A stretch of DNA of 5,934 nucleotides from JBFIHZ01 sp041601535. Its GTDB lineage: Bacteria > Pseudomonadota > Gammaproteobacteria > Xanthomonadales > SZUA-36. The position numbers were made by a program, and so were the translations under genes. The DNA lies in assembly GCA_041601535.1 (NCBI GenBank), contig JBFIHZ010000273.1, forward strand, positions 1 to 5,934, written 5' to 3'. Below, in pieces: positions 5,155 to 5,934 of the stretch. The notes below the pieces were generated by a model. The model had not been told where the DNA came from. It saw only the letters and a program-made list of their open reading frames with translations, and ran no database searches. Each line of letters starts with the position of its first letter. The stretch's first letter is position 1.

Positions 5155-5934
5155 ATGTCGGCACTTATCTGCGGTTCACTGGCTTATGACACCATCATGG
5201 TGTTCCCCGAGCCGTTCAAGGATCACATCCTGCCCGACAAGGTGCATATACTGAATGTGTCCTTCCTGGTGCCGCAAATGCGCCGCGAATTCGGCGGCTG
5301 CGCCGGCAACATTGCCTATAACCTGAAACTGCTGGGCGGCGAACCCTACCCGATGGGCACCGTGGGCGATGATTTCGGGCCCTACCGCGAGCATTTCGAA
5401 AAACTGGGCATCTCCACCCGCTACGTGCGCCACCTGCCTGGCGAGTTCACCCCGCAGGCCTTTATCACCACCGATATCGACGACAACCAGATCACCGCCT
5501 TCCATCCCGGCGCGATGTCGAAAAGCTATCTGAACAAGGTCAGCGAAACCGAAGGCATCAAAATCGGCATCGTCGGCCCGGACGGCCGCCAGGCCATGAT
5601 GCAGCACAGCCATGATTTCAAGGCCTGCGACATCCCGCACATTTTCGACCCCGGCCAGGGCATGCCCCTGTTCAACGGCGACGAACTGAAAACCTTTCTC
5701 GACGAGGCCACCTGGGTGGTGGTGAACGATTACGAATACCAGTTGCTGCAGGAACGCACCGGCCTGAGCGGCGACCAGATCGCCAAGCAGGTAGACGCCC
5801 TGATCGTCACCCGCGGCGGTGAAGGCTCGGAAATCATCACCCGCGACGACACCACCCTGGTGGCACCGGTAACCGCCACCAGCGTGAAAGACCCCACCGG
5901 CTGCGGCGATGCCTACCGCGCCGGCCTGATCCAC
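5155..5934 (+). CDS. PfkB-family nucleoside kinase (adenosine/inosine/guanosine kinase type), 3' end missing
   Basis: The 260 visible residues belong to the ribokinase/PfkB fold, cytosolic enzymes that transfer the ATP gamma-phosphate to a sugar or nucleoside hydroxyl. The N-terminus MSALICGSLAYDTIM contains the usual substrate-binding Asp (D12). PfkB signature 1 is GGCAGNIAYNLKLLGG at 47-62. The NDYE motif at 191-194 is the NxxE magnesium/phosphate motif, VTRGGEGS lies at 218-225, and signature 2, DPTGCGDAYRAG (246-257), includes the anion-hole loop and the catalytic base D252. Stretches such as HILPDKVHILNVSFLVP, ITAFHPGAM and IFDPGQGMPLF match, from memory, the structurally studied Burkholderia thailandensis nucleoside kinase, so a purine nucleoside substrate is favoured over a sugar. 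Relatives are about 310 aa, so roughly 50 residues are missing beyond the window. It is divergent from mreB and not part of that operon. Family assignment is very secure; substrate is inference. Confidence 0.9.
   Translation, partial: MSALICGSLAYDTIMVFPEPFKDHILPDKVHILNVSFLVPQMRREFGGCAGNIAYNLKLLGGEPYPMGTVGDDFGPYREHFEKLGISTRYVRHLPGEFTPQAFITTDIDDNQITAFHPGAMSKSYLNKVSETEGIKIGIVGPDGRQAMMQHSHDFKACDIPHIFDPGQGMPLFNGDELKTFLDEATWVVVNDYEYQLLQERTGLSGDQIAKQVDALIVTRGGEGSEIITRDDTTLVAPVTATSVKDPTGCGDAYRAGLIH

Noticed and set aside
5176..5934. 252-codon minus-strand open frame opposite the nucleoside kinase
   Set aside because: The plus strand encodes an unmistakable PfkB protein with a good ribosome-binding site; the minus frame is its mirror.
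1..5934. A hidden novel defence, mobile or RNA-based system
   Set aside because: Nearly all bases are accounted for by four complete housekeeping genes, one partial kinase and two short spacers; no transposase, repeat array, tRNA or unusual composition island was seen.

Overview
The window holds the core of a bacterial cell-shape (elongasome) operon read on the minus strand, mreB - mreC - mreD - mrdA (PBP2). The first bases of a fifth gene, probably rodA, are at the left edge. On the right, a PfkB-family nucleoside kinase is read divergently on the plus strand and is cut by the window end. All four complete genes look intact, with the expected family motifs and lengths.

Organism: the mre gene order, an MreB about as long as that of E. 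coli, a GC-rich sequence with strong third-position G/C bias and an SxxK/SxN/KSGT PBP2 point to a Gram-negative proteobacterium. From remembered family sequences, MreC and MreB look most like those of gammaproteobacteria near the Xanthomonadales. The kinase closely resembles the nucleoside kinase of Burkholderia thailandensis. Gamma- or betaproteobacterium is as far as I would go without a search.

Layout, right to left for the operon: a 271-bp divergent region (4884-5154) carries a good sigma70-type promoter for mreB. mreB (4883-3834) is followed by a 238-bp GC-rich spacer with two mutually exclusive hairpins. mreC (3595-2393) carries a long low-complexity Ala/Pro/Glu tail built partly from a 72-bp tandem duplication. 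mreC/mreD, mreD/mrdA and mrdA/next gene each overlap by exactly 4 bp (ATGA, GTGA, GTGA), so the distal genes are probably translationally coupled. Together they make the actin-like filament (MreB), the periplasmic scaffold (MreC), its membrane partner (MreD) and the lateral-wall transpeptidase (PBP2), which works with the RodA glycosyltransferase. The nucleoside kinase (5155 onward) is a purine-salvage type enzyme with no obvious mechanistic link to the operon.

I found no sign of an undescribed system, mobile element, CRISPR array or RNA gene. The points worth checking are modest: the duplicated MreC tail, the apparent loss of two of four zinc ligands in PBP2, the structured mreB-mreC spacer and the kinase neighbour.
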